A stretch of 64,000 nt of DNA from Isoetes taiwanensis (Eukaryota > Streptophyta > Lycopodiopsida > Isoetales > Isoetaceae), in the NCBI GenBank assembly GCA_021234155.1, contig JAJEKV010000009.1:7365546-7429545 (forward strand), written 5' to 3'. The notes under the pieces were generated by a model. That model was given only the letters and a program-made list of their open reading frames with translations, was not told where the DNA came from and did not search any database. Both the position numbers and the translations under genes were made by a program. Below are positions 44,043 to 56,412 of the stretch, one piece after another. Numbering within the stretch: position 1 is the first letter of the stretch; each line of letters starts with the position of its first letter.

Positions 44043-44378
44043 ATGTTCGGCAACTACAGGGAGATGATAGCAGTACCGGTGGACGAATACCCCGGAAGAC
44101 ACAGGGCTGCAATCAGATCCAGAGAGGAGGCAGGGGAGGCAGGGCACGACAAAGCCCTCAGGTTCTATTTGCCATTGCTCACTGATGGAAGGATAGCGGT
44201 CATACACCTCCAATTCAACCCATGTGGAGAAGAAGGGGTTTTTACGCTTATTGCCCTCTCAGGATTCGGAAGACATGCTCGCATGGCCCCAAACATCGAC
44301 CATGTCATCCTTGTCAAGAGGACAATAGCTCTAAGCATCTTAGCCAAAAAACTTGTAGCTTTTTTGTTGAGTAGTTGA
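44043..44378 (+). CDS. Unknown ORF, 111 codons
   Basis: It starts MFGNYREMIAVPVDEYPG and contains a regular hydrophobic pattern (LRFYLPLLTDGRIAVIHLQF, EEGVFTLIALSGFG). GC content matches the adjacent HTH ORF, ~190 bases upstream, so both may be exons of one gene. I do not recognise the family. Confidence 0.35.
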   Translation: MFGNYREMIAVPVDEYPGRHRAAIRSREEAGEAGHDKALRFYLPLLTDGRIAVIHLQFNPCGEEGVFTLIALSGFGRHARMAPNIDHVILVKRTIALSILAKKLVAFLLSS

Positions 44379-44888
44379 TGTTGATGAAGCTCTTTAATGA
44401 TCCGAGAAATTGCAGATAAATATGAAAGTTGTCTGCAAGATGTAGAATTGATGACCTGCCAATTAGACTTTAGATCCCTGCAGAGAGTTGATTGCCAAGC
44501 TAAATGTTAACCAGAAACAAGATTTGATGTTGAGCAAAAGCATGGTAGATGTGATGGAGATGGAGGATGAAGGTATGGGAGCAGTGAGGTTGATTGATCA
44601 TCGCATGATCTGATCAAATATGGAGTTATACACCCATAGAAACCTTATGTTGTACCAAATTTATAGCTGACATTATCTGTGCCATTCTTCATTAGAAGAT
44701 AATGAATGTCTTCCTTCCCCATAAGGATAATAAGTGCGCCATAGAGGTATGCATCATGCTGCCTAGTGGCGTGACGTTAAAACTACTATCTACTATCTAT
44801 CTATATCTGCTGAGCTCCTATCTGTCAATGAATAGTGATACATGAACAAAAAGTTGAATATGCAATATATCTGTACAACCTCCCTGCA
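44379..44888. other. Spacer, no gene seen
   Basis: AT-rich, with a CTATCTA microsatellite-like patch at 44784-44808. No motif found. Confidence 0.5.
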
Positions 44889-45430
44889 TTAAATCTTGGT
44901 CCATGTCTTTTTATTGCTGTTTATTTTGACCTCATATAGTTTGATCTCATCTGCAGTAGCATCTGGCCCTGGTGGCTGAACATTAAACACTCCAGTGCTA
45001 TTGCTGTAGAGAGTTGCTTCATGGTAAGATAGAATAGTGTCAAATTTGTTCCTGCCTTCTCCCCTATAAAACTCCAGATATTCAGCTGCATCCCACTTTC
45101 TGTCATAATTTTCTTCAAACCTCCTTTTATGAGCAGTTACAAAAGCTTCAATATCTAGTTGAAAGTTCATCATAATCCAAAAGACAGAAAATATCTTACC
45201 ACCATGTACAATTCTATTTCTTGCTTTCCATATATTCCACAAGGCAGTGAACATAATGGTATTGGCAAATGGATCATTATTTCGAATATATCCCAACAGA
45301 TTCCCATGAATGACATCATGAAAATACTCTCCAAATTTACTATTGAACCAACTCCAGAATGGGGAAATTCTAGGACAAAAGAAAATATACTCCATGGTTT
45401 CCATTTGAAAACAATCAGATTGGAGAAATA
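44889..45430 (-). pseudogene. LINE ORF2 C-terminal fragment (zf-RVT-like)
   Basis: On the minus strand SDCFQMETMEYIFFCPRISPFW, then TALWNIWKARNRIVHGGK, is the pattern of the zinc-binding region at the end of plant LINE ORF2 (Cys...ET..H/Y-FF-C.. and W.IWK.RN). The rest is a divergent C-terminal tail. RT is absent and no poly(A) is seen at the expected side, so this is an isolated relic of another LINE family. Confidence 0.6.
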
Positions 45431-46576
45431 TTTAGAGATCTTAAAGAATTGAGAAACGCGTTCCCCTCTCTAGAATTGATCAATCTGATGTTATTTGAGA
45501 GAAGCAAATTTATCTCAAGTACCTTTTGAGAATGTCCTTTTATTCAATTCCATTAGATATGTAAGCCAACAAAGTGTTGTTATTGTGCTGCAAACACAAT
45601 ATTACTTCATAGCTTTACACGATAGTACTACTTTATACACTTTCCTTGAACTACTCTATACTACCCACACAAAGTTTTGTCTTTCGGTGAAGTATCTCCA
45701 AACTAATCACATGCTTCTCTTCACATGTTGAAGAGTGAACATCCTTTGAATGTATGCACTTCCAAATAACCATTGTTTCTCATGATCTTTAAACGTTTCT
45801 AACCAAGTTCCTTCCGTCCTTCCTTTATGGCTTTAGCAAATATTTTATCTTTTATAATACTATATCAGATTCAAGTCTCATTTTTCTAGTATAAGAAGCT
45901 CTTAATTCAAAACTTAATTAGGAAACAAGTCTAGCTGAAGCCTTCTACAGAGAAGTGACTCAGATGTTCTGTATGTTTGACTTTCTGTCAATGTACCACT
46001 ACTACATGTCAGAAAATCAGTTCTCAAGATACAGGGAGCAGTATTACACACATAGACTTCTGGCAGATTTATATGGCTCCTTACTTTGCTTAAGTGAAAC
46101 TGAATCCTCTTGCTTTGATGAGATTGCTGGGAAGATTGATGACATCTATATCTTTGGAACTGCTGCACCTTTCTACTCATACTTTAATACCAAACTTGAT
46201 TCTCTTTGCTCCTAAGCCTGGCCTTTACCTAATCCTACATCTGAACTCCTGGGACCATATCCTCACCAACATGAACATCTTTTGCTCAACTCTACTCCCT
46301 AATCTTGTCTGGGTTTTGGATTTTACAGGTGATGGCAGAATCAAATCTTCGTTGGGGTCGTGACTGTTTTATTGTTCTAAAAAGACTACTACACGAAAGT
46401 TGACTTCTACACTAACGAGTCAAACTTTAATTTTAACTACATTGTCTACTTCTCCATTCCTTTTTTGGTGGTGGATAAAATCTAGGGACATCTTGTTTCA
46501 ATGATCTCTGCTATTCCTAGCAGGTCATCCATGTATTGTTTTTCTTGATTAATGGAAAACCCAATTCTTACTCTCA

Positions 46577-46604
<28 letters not shown>
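45431..46604 (+). mobile_element. Retroposon 3' end with poly(A), family unclear
   Basis: The sequence ends with AATGGAAAACCCAATTCTTACTCTC and a 29-base A run (46576-46604), a retroposed 3' end in plus orientation. A frame at 45955-46215 (FLSMYHYYMSENQFSRYREQ) has no recognised domain. The 5' limit is unknown. Confidence 0.5.
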
Positions 46605-46607
<3 letters not shown>

Positions 46608-46659
46608 TGAAATCTCTATAATAGGAATCTTACCTTCCTCTCACAACCTAAAGCAATGT

Positions 46660-47216
46660 TGAAGTCATCAGTGGATATCTTCTCACCGTTCTCCTTTGCT
46701 TCGTCCATCTCCTGAACCAACCAACCAATTTGGCATCGATGAAGATAAATCCTCTAGATGATTTAGATATCTTAATCTCCCTCTTCGAGATACTCTTTCT
46801 CGTGCATATGTTTCTTTATCCTTTTTCATTTCATTACGAGCCTTTTCATATAATTCATGTCATTGTCCAAGGCTTTCAGTATTGTTAATGACAAACCTAT
46901 TGATAGCAAAGAATTCTTCATCACTTAGCTTTCGACCTTTACCCAATCTTTGTAACACTTCACCTTCTAGCTCTTCTTCAATAGCATTTTTTCATATTCT
47001 AGGTGCATTAGGATGTACTGAGATTGTAGCTTCAGTAAGAAAAAATAATGTCTCTTGTACCAAATGTCCCTCAACAATACAAACTTTGGGCTTCACCATT
47101 TGCCACACAAATTCTTTCAAGACTTTCATATATTGCTCCAAAAAGAACATCCACCTAGATAGAGATGGACCAACAAGCATAATTTCTCGTGGCAAATATA
47201 ATAGTAGATGCACCTA
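46660..47216 (-). pseudogene. CACTA (En/Spm) TNP2 transposase, C-terminal part
   Basis: Minus-strand frames give LSRWMFFLEQYMKVLKEFV, KPKVCIVEGHLVQETLFF and, after a stop, EFFAINRFVINNTE with a basic tail containing HELYEKARNEMKK. This is the C-terminal half of TNP2 proteins (W-x(3)-E-x(2)-M-x(2)-L-K...EG.+..E...F). It continues from 52909-53758 but is split by LINE 4. Stop codons show that it is dead. Confidence 0.82.
47200..47216 (+). repeat. Target-site duplication, left copy (LINE 4)
   Basis: AATAGTAGATGCACCTA recurs exactly at 52892-52908 after the poly(A). Confidence 0.95.
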
Positions 47217-47302
47217 GGGTTTATGTCTAAAATTCTAGGTGTGTATTCTAATGAAATGAGGCGCTCAGATGGGCGCCATGGTGATGGCGGCAGTGGCGGT
47301 TT

Positions 47303-48950
47303 GTGGAATCCCTCATAACTTCTGCATCCGGACTCCGTTTTCAGCGATCTTTGGTTCGTTGGAAAGCTCTTTCAGTGATCCTTCTTTTTGCACATATTTT
47401 TCTTCGGTTTTTGCTGTGGTTGGGGGCCGGATTTGATCCCCCTGTTGCGGCCTTTTGCTGTAAACCCCTGAGCATGGTGATGGCGGGTAATTCTGCACCG
47501 AGTTTGGGCCTGGAGAAGGCTGGGCCAGGGATTCGTGTCAGAGATGCTGCGAGAGGAAAGAAAGGAGGCAAGGATATATCCAAAACCTGCGTCAGCTTGG
47601 CACTGGATCTTCAAGAGCCAATTCTTAGCCAGGATGTATCCAGTAGGCAGCCAGTGGATTCCCAGGAGCTGGCTTTTGGGAATTCGGGTAGGATGGAGGA
47701 TAGAGAGGTGGTGCCCAGCTCAATGCCACCTTTGGAGTCTGTAACTTTGCCATCCTTGGTTGGTGTGAATGGTGATGTGCTGCCAGAGGACCCCTTTCAG
47801 ATATCTGCAGCTTCCCCAGAGGTGGTGCCTCAACAGCCACGAGCCCCAACTCCTCATGCATGGAAAGGTAATGACACTGTTGCCCGTCTTTCTAGGCCTA
47901 GGTTTTTCGATTGGATTAGGCAACCGCTGCAAAGCGTAAAGTGCGAAGAGAAAAGTTCTAGGGTGACAGAGGCACCGCTTATCTTAGAGCGAGAATAATA
48001 AGAAGGATTTGCGCAAGTGTTTAAATCATTACCTCCTCGTTGTCGGTAAATCAATCACCGAAGCATGTGCGAAGATACAAGAGAATTTGGTTGCATCTTT
48101 GGTGTTAGGCCATTTCACTTTGGGGCCTTTTGGATATGCAGAGGCTTGGAATCGGCTACGGGCCCAATTTTAAGAGGCCGGGTTGCCTCCATATGTGACC
48201 CCGAAGTCTACGGGTAATAATTTCTTTCTTATTATGGTTGATTCCGAGGCCACGGTGGGAGCGGTTGGTCTCGCATGGAGTGGCACGTATGGGAGGGGCC
48301 TATGTTTTGTTCCAGCATTATGCTCCAGGTTTCTCTTCTGCTAGGCCTGCTGCAGTTAGAGTGCCATGTTGGCTTCAAATCCGGGATCTGCCTCCAGAGA
48401 TGATGGTGCCGAGTTTTTAGTGGCCATGGCCAAAGGCACAGGGAACTCACATAGCGCACTCGATTGTGGGTGCATCACGATATGTGTAGGTATTCTAAGG
48501 CGGATGAGATGGTACCTCGAGTCTTGTGGTTAAAAGTGGTGATTTTTATTCTTACTTCTAGTTGGACTTGCTCAATGGGGAGAGCTTTTGGCAATGTTTC
48601 CTCGCTTAAGCGGTTTCACCAAAGATAAACCTCATTCAAAGACCCAAGCGGCAGTGAGCAAATAGTGGTTGGCCGCCTTCACCCCCTCGAGACTTGTTCC
48701 TCCCGTGTTGAAGGTCGGGAGCGGTGGGCATCCAGAGACACAACCCCAACCCTCCTCTCAGATGGTGGATCCCGAGGTCAGAGGGAGACTTGCATGCATT
48801 GAAGAGTTGCGCCAGAAAAGGAAGGGTGGCAACAAGTTGTTTCTAGGAGGCTGAGCTGGTGAGAGCTCCTCAAGAGGGTCACTTAGCCCATCTGGCACCC
48901 CATCGCAGTGTCCCTCCTCAAGTGGATCGAATGGTGATTGATCAGGTAGT
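47303..48950 (+). pseudogene. LINE 4 ORF1
   Basis: The open frame 47303-47998 encodes a basic/Pro-rich N-terminus and NDTVARLSRPRFFDWIRQP, matching LINE 1 ORF1. Beyond tandem stops at 47996-48001, DUF4283-like pieces continue in other frames (VLGHFTLGPF near 48095, VPCWLQIRDLPPEM near 48362). A role in RNA binding is inferred from the family. Confidence 0.75.
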
Positions 48951-49028
48951 CCAGAACTTTTCTTCCTGGGCTGATAGTGTTGAGGCATGTGAGGCTTTAC
49001 AAGGGGCCCTTGGTGCGCAACGACCCAC

Positions 49029-52000
49029 ATGGATAAGAAAATTCTATCTTGGAATGTGAGAGGCATCAAATCCTCTCCGAATAAGCGAGCACGTCTCGCC
49101 ATGGCTGTGAAGAATCTTAATCCAGATATCTTGTGTTTGCAGGAGCATAAATGTGCCAGGGGTGATATTACCAATCTAATGAATATCTTGGGTAACCAGT
49201 ACGTGGCTGCAGCTGCTACAACGGGCAGGGCCAGGGGAGGTACTTTGATTTGTTGGAAAATGGGTGTACATGTAACCTTTTCAGCCACAGATAGCCAAGG
49301 CCAGTGGGCAGTGATTAAATGGAAGGAGGGCCAGTCCGAGTGGGGCTTACTGAATGTGTATGCACCAATTGGGGCCACTCAGAGAGGTTGCTTATGGGCA
49401 CAATTGCGAAATAAGCTCCAATCCTTTGGTATGGGTTCTACATGGTTTATCCTGGGTGACTTTAACATGGTGGAGCTCCCAGAGGACAGGCATGGTATTG
49501 GTTCAGATATTGTGCAGGGTTTTGAGCGTGACCAATGGCTTAGGTTTGTGCAGGAGTGGGGTTTGACAGAGCTTCCTGGGGATCGGAATTTTACTTGGTG
49601 CAATAATTGGTTGGGGCATGGTAGGGCATACTCTAGGCTGGATAGAGTTTATGGCACTCCAGCAGTCTTGGATTATGCTCCAGCCTTCACTAGGGTGAAT
49701 GTTCGGCCACCTCGTCTCTCGATCACACTCCCCGGATCATTGGCCGGCTTCATGACCACCCACTGCGGCCTCTCAGGACGGTTTTTAAGCTTAACACAAG
49801 CTTTCTTCAGGATCCAGAGTTCCACGGCCGGTCAGAAGCTCATTTGGCGCCAGATATTCAGCCGGGATAGCGGAATGAGTGCAATGGTTACAAAGATTGG
49901 CTAGGGGTAAAACAGTTCTATGAGAAAAGAATGGGGCGGCAAAAGGCTTTGGCTCGGCGTCGCAGTTGGATGCCTTATATGCGGAACCGAGTCTCTTAGA
50001 GGGCTGGTCTCGATGGCTTTGCGTGAGCAGCAGGTGCTTCGTCAGATCGAGGTTGAGGAGGAGGCCAAGGTGTCGCAGGGCGGGGGGTCAAAGCGAGGTT
50101 TGGCGTGGCTGAGCGAGCCCCGACACTTGCTCTAAAGTCTTTTTCCGAGCAGCCCGCTGAGGAAAAGTATGCGGCAGCCATGGCGGACATAGTTACCCCG
50201 GGGAGTGTTGTTGCAGCAACCAGATGCTATCAAGGCCTTTGTAGCAGCGTACTATGAAACATTTTTCAAGGAGAGCCCGCTTCCCTCACAGAGTGTTTTT
50301 CAAGAGCCAGGTCTTTGGCCAAGGTATCGCCAAGAATCTCAGCCCTTCAAAGATAGAGCTTAGAGGAGCCGTTGAAGGCAGGGAGTTGGGGGATGCATAC
50401 GCACTGTTGGTTTCGGAATAAGTGTCCGGATTAGATGGAATACCAGTGGAGTTTTTCAGAAGCACCTTGGGAATGGGTGGGGACTCGGTGGTGCAGGTGT
50501 ATGTGGATCTTTTTGGGGAATAACTTCGATGCATCCTCTGGCTGAATACAGGTTGTATTTCACTTATACCCAAGTGTAAGCATCCTAAAACCATCAATGA
50601 CCTGGAGGCCTATTACTCGTTGTATGCGTAGTGTATAAAATCATTGCTAAGGCTTTGGTGAGAGGCTTAAGCCGATACTAGTTCACGCGCCATTAGTGCG
50701 GGAGCAGTCGGGTTTTATACCACAGCGGAACATTCTTCATAATGTGGTCGCCGCTTTTGAGGGAGTGCATTGGGCTCGTAGGATGAGGCGACCCCTTGTT
50801 TTTCTTGTTTTGCTGGATTTTGCCAAGGCTTATGACGGTGTTAATGGGCGGTTCTGGGCGATATGATGCGAGCCTTTTGCGCGGACCTAGTTTCGTGGAA
50901 ACGGTTATGAAGTCGCGACGGTTCCGCTAGGGCTTATAAAGTGTGGTGTCGGGGTGAGACCTCTTCAATCTTCTCGTGGGCGAGGCATTAGGCGGGGATG
51001 TCCGTTGGCCCCTTCCCCGCTTCACTATAGTGGCGTAAGCTCTCTCGCAGCTTTTTGGTGGCGATTTGCCGACAATGTGGTGCAAAGTCTCCGCGATGGA
51101 TGATGGGTCGCAATGAGGTTTGCAATCAATTTGGCGGATGATACATTCCTCTTTCTTCATGCAGATGAGTTCAATCTCCGTGCAGCCAAGAATATTTTGA
51201 TGCCTTTTCTTTAGCTTCGTGGTGCTTGCTTAACCGGGTCGAAGTGCTCGGCCATGTGGGTACCGGAGGAACCTCCTCCCCGCGTGGTTGAGTCGGTTTC
51301 CCTTCGGCTCTTACTAATCGCCCACATACCGCCAAACCGTTAGGCATACCATTTGGCTTAGACATTAATGCTAGGGCAATTTGGGCGAGACATTACGAAT
51401 CTTAAGCAAAGATCCGAACCGGTGGAGGGGGGAGTAAACTCACCATGGCTGGTAGGATTCTCGATAGCCAAGTCGCTGCTCAGAAAGCACTCATGTTTAC
51501 GCAGCCTCCTCGCATACTTGCCGTAAAGTGTGGTTAAGGAGTTGGATGACACCATTCGCAATTTTGTTTGGGGAGGAAATGAGGAGGGGGCTACAGTGAA
51601 GGTGGCATGGTGGAAGTGTGTGCGTCCCAGAAAGGCGGGAGGCTTAGGTATGCTTGATGTGTCCTTGCACACGAAGGTTCTGGTGTCGAAATTCATCTGG
51701 CAGTTGTTGCAGGAGCAACAATCCCCAGGATTAGCTCTGTTGGCACAGTCGCTACGCCACTCTATTGTGTTTAGGAAGCCAGCAATTCCGGCTCAGTTGC
51801 CGTGGGCTCTGTTTGAGGATTTGCGGCCATTCCCTCATGCTTCGCCTTTTCTTAAAGGTCTCCTCAAGGCCTGGAAGGTGGTCAAGGTTCTCTTTTCATT
51901 GGACCCTAGCAGGTGTATGGTAGCCTCATCGCCCTTTCTTTGGGTACCCTTGGATTCTGCATCTCCCTTGGCCTCTTCCCTACACCCGTGTACTTTGTAG

Positions 52001-52819
52001 ATGGATTGCCGCAGGGGATAACATCCATCCGCGGATTTGGTATTGGGAGGGTCATCTGGCGCCGTGGGAGTTTTTTAGGGATCGATTTGGCCTTCGGGCC
52101 ACTGGGACATTCGGACTTGGGCCAGAATTGCGAATGCTATTCCATTGCAGTTGTCTTCTCAAGTCAATCGCGTTTGAAAGTCGATAGTGGACTTGATGCA
52201 TCTCGCTTTGTAGCATCGGCTTATGGGCTTCTAGCGCCAGACACATTGCCGCCTTCCGGATAAGTGGTCACTTAAGCTTCGGGGAGTAAGTGGCCCGCCA
52301 TGTGGAAGTGGGCGTGGAATACATTGCCTCCTCCTAAAACTGTGACCCTTCTTCTATGGCAGATCTTGCACCGTAGCCTCGGGGTGAATGTCCGAAAGTA
52401 CACAGGTTCAAGCCTCGGTAGCGGAAACATGCCCCTCTATGTGGGAGGCCGAGAGACCATTGAGCACCTTTGCTTTGTCCTATGCACATGAGGTAGGGGC
52501 AGCTTGGTCTGGGTGAGAGCCCTCTTTGGGTCTTCACCGCAGCCTTAAGCTTCTCATGGGAGTCTTTCCTAGCAGTTGGTCAGTGGCCAAGCAGCAGGCG
52601 TTCCATTTATGCAGAGCTTGGCTTCTGTGGTTGATTTGGAAAAGACGGAGAGCGAAGGTCTTCCAGAATGCAGTGCTTAGCCCTTTTCGGTTGGTTCCGA
52701 TCTTGAGGCATAAGTTGTGGCAGGCTTACCAAGTCTCAAGCTTGTCTGGCACAGTTAAGCGGGAAATTTGGTCGACATTCCTACAGATTGTGAATCATGA
52801 TGGGCACTTCATTTCTTAG
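49029..52819 (+). pseudogene. LINE 4 ORF2: endonuclease intact, RT decayed
   Basis: ATG 49029 opens MDKKILSWNVRGIKSSP. The APE domain has ILCLQEHKC, GGTLICWKMGV, LLNVYAPIGATQRG, FILGDFNMVELPEDR and SRLDRVYG. RT pieces follow in shifting frames: SGLDGIPVEFF near 50425, LLDFAKAYDGVN near 50810 and FADDTFLFL near 51140. From 51530 the frame recovers (FVWGGNEEGATVKVAWWKC). The zf-RVT zone is at 52300-52500 (ETIEHLCFVLC). The uneven damage suggests decay or poor assembly over 49.9-52.5 kb. Confidence 0.9.
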
Positions 52820-52891
52820 CACCACACTTATCATTGTACTTGATCACATTCTAGTGGTTTAATATATTTCTATATTCTTCAAAAAAAAAAA

Positions 52892-52908
52892 AATAGTAGA
52901 TGCACCTA
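52892..52908 (+). repeat. Target-site duplication, right copy (LINE 4)
   Basis: AATAGTAGATGCACCTA follows the A run directly. Confidence 0.95.
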
Positions 52909-53770
52909 ACATATAAACATTAATCTTATCATATTTCAAAGTTAAGTATCTTGTACTTACTTGTAGGTCAAAGAAGGTGGTAGGAAAAATAATCTCAAGC
53001 ATACACAAAGTCTCTACAATTTTGACTTCCATTGTAGGAATGTCTTTGAGGTTAATTTCCTTTGATGCAACCCATCTAGAGAACTTGCCAAGTCTATAAA
53101 TGATTGTACATATGGATGATGTAGACGGTTTTCAATAATGCAAGGAAGAAGATGCTGCACTCACACAAATGGGACATTAGTTTGCATGCATAAAAACCAA
53201 ATGCATCGTATAACAAGATTTAACAATAATCTATAAAAATTTGCGCCAATCATGTGTCTTCAATCCAGTAATTTTATCCTCCTTTGTAAAAGCCCTTTTT
53301 AGAAACACGCCATAACCCGTAGGCATGCACATATTCTTTATAACATTTTTCACTTGCATAAGTTCTTGCTTTTTCAAAACCCATGGGCCTTGTCGAATAA
53401 GAGGTGTTTTGCCATCTTTTTCGATGGGCCATAACTCAGACATTATTTCTTGTTCCTTGAGATCATACCTTGCATTTAGTGTCTTGCACTCTCTTGTTAA
53501 GTGCCTCCACAAAGAATGTGCAACATTGTTGAAAATGTGCATTGGATCCAACAAATGTACAATCTTTAGGTCACACCAATAGTCTAGTTGACAGAATATT
53601 GACAATCTCTTCATTCCCGGTGGAGGAGAGTTGGAGGTGTTATTGTTCCATTTTTCCAACCAATCTTGAGGAGTTAGTATTTTTGGTTGGTTTGTTGTGT
53701 CATTACCACGAAGAGAATGACCACGTGGCAAATACTTTTGATGCCCCTTGTAAACCACATGATGGACAAC
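52909..53770 (-). pseudogene. CACTA (En/Spm) TNP2 transposase, central part
   Basis: The frame 53758-53231 encodes 175 residues with CDLKIVHLLDPMHIFNNVAHSLWRHL, the conserved TNP2 core around the second catalytic Asp, then SELWPIEKDGKT, PTGYGVFLKRA and ITGLKTHDWRKFL. After an intron-like gap, LGKFSRWVASKEINLKDI and IVETLCMLEIIFPTTFFDL continue towards LINE 4. N-terminal exons and CACTA ends were not found. Confidence 0.88.
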
Positions 53771-53778
53771 CTATATGA

Positions 53779-55686
53779 TCCGTAAATAAGTACTAATATG
53801 TAGCATAATAACAGGGGGTTTCTTTTGTATTTTTGTACTTTTTTCCCTAAGGTTTTTATATGATTTCATGGATGTATTTGATGAGCCATACTAATTAGTA
53901 TATCTAGAGTGCGCATACGCTTGAACTAATTTTGATGCCTATATTCAATGGTTTAGATCCATATATCATATATTTCGTTATTATATTGTATTTTTCTTAT
54001 TTTATCACATTCTGCTCGACATGCAAGGCTCGAGTGAGATAACCCATTTTAGGGTTATGTGTTGGGAACTTGTATGTTGGGTTGCGTGATGCAGGTAGAC
54101 AGGCCTCAGCATCAACATGGTAAAAAGGAGCGTTAAATCCATGGTAACATCAACCGAAATCTCTATCCCTGTTGATTTGAAGCTTCGTCAATTTGCGTTT
54201 TGCTTCTATTGCACCGTCCAATGCGTCCTTGGTTAACTTTTTCCCATTTTATTCCGTCCTTTTGCTTTTTTAAGCTGTGTCGAGTTAGTTCTTGCATCAG
54301 GGCTCTGCGTTTTGTGGCTTCAATGACAACAAGTCTGGTTGCTTTCGGGATGGAGGCACCGAAGTCTGGAGTCAGCCTTTTTCCATTAGCACATTTTGAG
54401 CATCAACATTCTAGCATCCAGATTGTCTCTACAGGACTGCACCAACACAGGTGCCCAAACACAGGGATTCCCATCCCGCCCGTTAACAAACCATGCAGGC
54501 TCCTTCTTGGCATCAGATCGAAATTCAGCACAGGGGCTTTTCGGCCAACAGCAAATAGGTGCTAATTTAGTTCAGGTCGGATTCACGGGCTCCTGGTTAG
54601 TTTGATTCAAGCATGGGATTTTTTTGTTCATAGGGGGGTCTGATCTGTTGAATGGAAATGCAGCACAATAGTAGCTTTGTCAATATTGATGTAATTGACA
54701 CCTCCGCCAGAAGATTGTCGTGGTCCGAGCTCGGGCTCACTATCGGTATGACTTGGCTCACCGAGACGGAGATTCTAAGGCATGCGTTGGCATATGTAGT
54801 TCTTTTCATCCGGTAAAGGCGACGTCTTGAGAGCCACAAAGGAGGTAAAACATTTTACTTGATAATCCATGTTATCTTCTAGAAAAATAATACCGCTTAT
54901 TGTGGTTGCGAAGTTGTAAAGTTCACTAGTATTCTTTCTTTGATCCGAGTAAGAGTGGTTGTGTAATTACTTGGATGTGGCTGTTGGATAAATCTGAAAT
55001 TCAAATTTTGTTAGAACCATGGTTAGAATGTAACGATGTTGAAGAAAATCAATGTGTACACTTTTGTTAAACTCTCTCAGTGCAAGTTTTGATAACTCCA
55101 TGATGGTTTTAGATATGGCCCATCATGAAGCTAGGCTATATCGATGCTCAAACTTCTTAAGTTTATGATATATTGTCAAGCTTTTCTCGTAGTTGCGGCA
55201 ATGTCTATGCATAATTGATCCGCTTATATGCTCAATTGGCCAAGCCAAAGCAAAGTCCTCGGATGGCTGAACCTAGTTTTTAAGGCTTTGATGTGGTTTC
55301 TCTCTTTTACGAGTTGCACCTTTAGCAATGCATGAGTTGAGCCTCCTCCTGTGCTTTTGAATTGCACATGTGCTTGTAACTTCTGTAGTGAGTGACATTG
55401 ACTTGGCAAATTTGTTTTCTGCAAGTGTGTTGAAAGAGATGATATATGACCTCCCACTCTGGGGACAAGAGAACTGCCTCTGGGCTAAAGCTGGTATGGT
55501 AAGGTTGAGAAGACAAACCTTGAGGTGGAGAGCCGTATGAGGGGATTCTGCCATGTATGACCTCTTCCTTTTGGCAACAAAACCTGCCATATGCACGTAA
55601 GAGGCATATTGAATGAAGGAAAAGGGAGATCTTGAGGGAGGCTGATAAACATTGGGAATCAATTATCTCTAAGAGCTCCATAGCCC
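53779..55686. other. Spacer; no supported gene
   Basis: Mixed composition without motifs. The plus frame at 54200-54565 and overlapping minus frames at 55224-55720 show no domain. Sequence just before 55687 may be decayed PPR gene. Confidence 0.4.
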
Positions 55687-56037
55687 TTGGACCAACATGA
55701 CTTGGTTTCTTGGACAGCAATGATTGCGACGTTTGCCCAGCACTGTAATTGCATAATTGATCTTCTCAGAGGTATATATGGTTGGATAAAGCACATGCTT
55801 TTCTTTCAAACATACCTTTTGAAACTAGTGTTACGTCATGGGGAACCCTGCTTGGAAAGTGCAGAATTCATGTTCATCTACAGCGTGCAGTGCAGCACAT
55901 GTTGCAGAGTTTGTCTCTCAATTAGATCCAGGCAATGCTTCTCCATATGTATTGCCAGCAAATCTTTATGCATCTCATACGGAGTTATCTGATGCAACAT
56001 ACTTTCCTAACATGGTAAAAGGCCACCTATCAACTTA
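55687..56037 (+). pseudogene. PPR protein fragment (PLS/E type), frame-broken
   Basis: DQHDLVSWTAMIATFAQH is a canonical PPR repeat start. In a second frame VTSWGTLLGKCRIHVHLQRA and in a third HVAEFVSQLDPGNASPYVLPANLYASH follow, the E-domain signature of plant organelle PPR proteins. Complete genes bind organelle RNA. Two frame changes and loss of most repeats make this a relic. Confidence 0.78.
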
Positions 56038-56412
56038 GTATGCAATGTAAAATCGTGTGAAACTATTGCATTGCTCGCCTTTTCTGCGCTTCATATTCAA
56101 ATGGTTGGTAATGTTTACTTTGCATACTTGTTATGGTAGTGTAGTATGTAATAAGATTTAATATTCTTCAAAAGCATTTTGAAGAAATCTATTTTGGGAA
56201 TATATATTCATGTGGTACTTTATGTTGCAATCTTACACGCTTGCAAAGATATAAATGGGCAGACATAATGGGTTCAAATAAGCTCACTACTTTTAAACGG
56301 CCTATTTATATGCAATACCTTTTCTAAGGCGTTGAATGTGCATTGCTCTTTGGATTAGCCCAGCCTTGATTCTTGGGGAGTTTGCTTTGTTAGGGCCCGA
56401 AGGGCCCAAAAT
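56038..56412. other. Spacer, no gene seen
   Basis: AT-rich; nothing recognised. Confidence 0.5.

Larger units (their letters stand above)
47217..52891 (+). mobile_element. LINE 4: L1-type retrotransposon, ~5.7 kb, inserted in a CACTA transposase gene
   Basis: Bounded by a 17-bp target duplication and ending in a short A run. A 5' box at 47311-47385 (CTCATAACTTCTGCATCCGG...CGTTGGAAAGCTCTTTC) precedes ORF1 and ORF2. The first half of ORF2 is well kept; the second half from about 49,900 is full of frame breaks. Confidence 0.95.
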
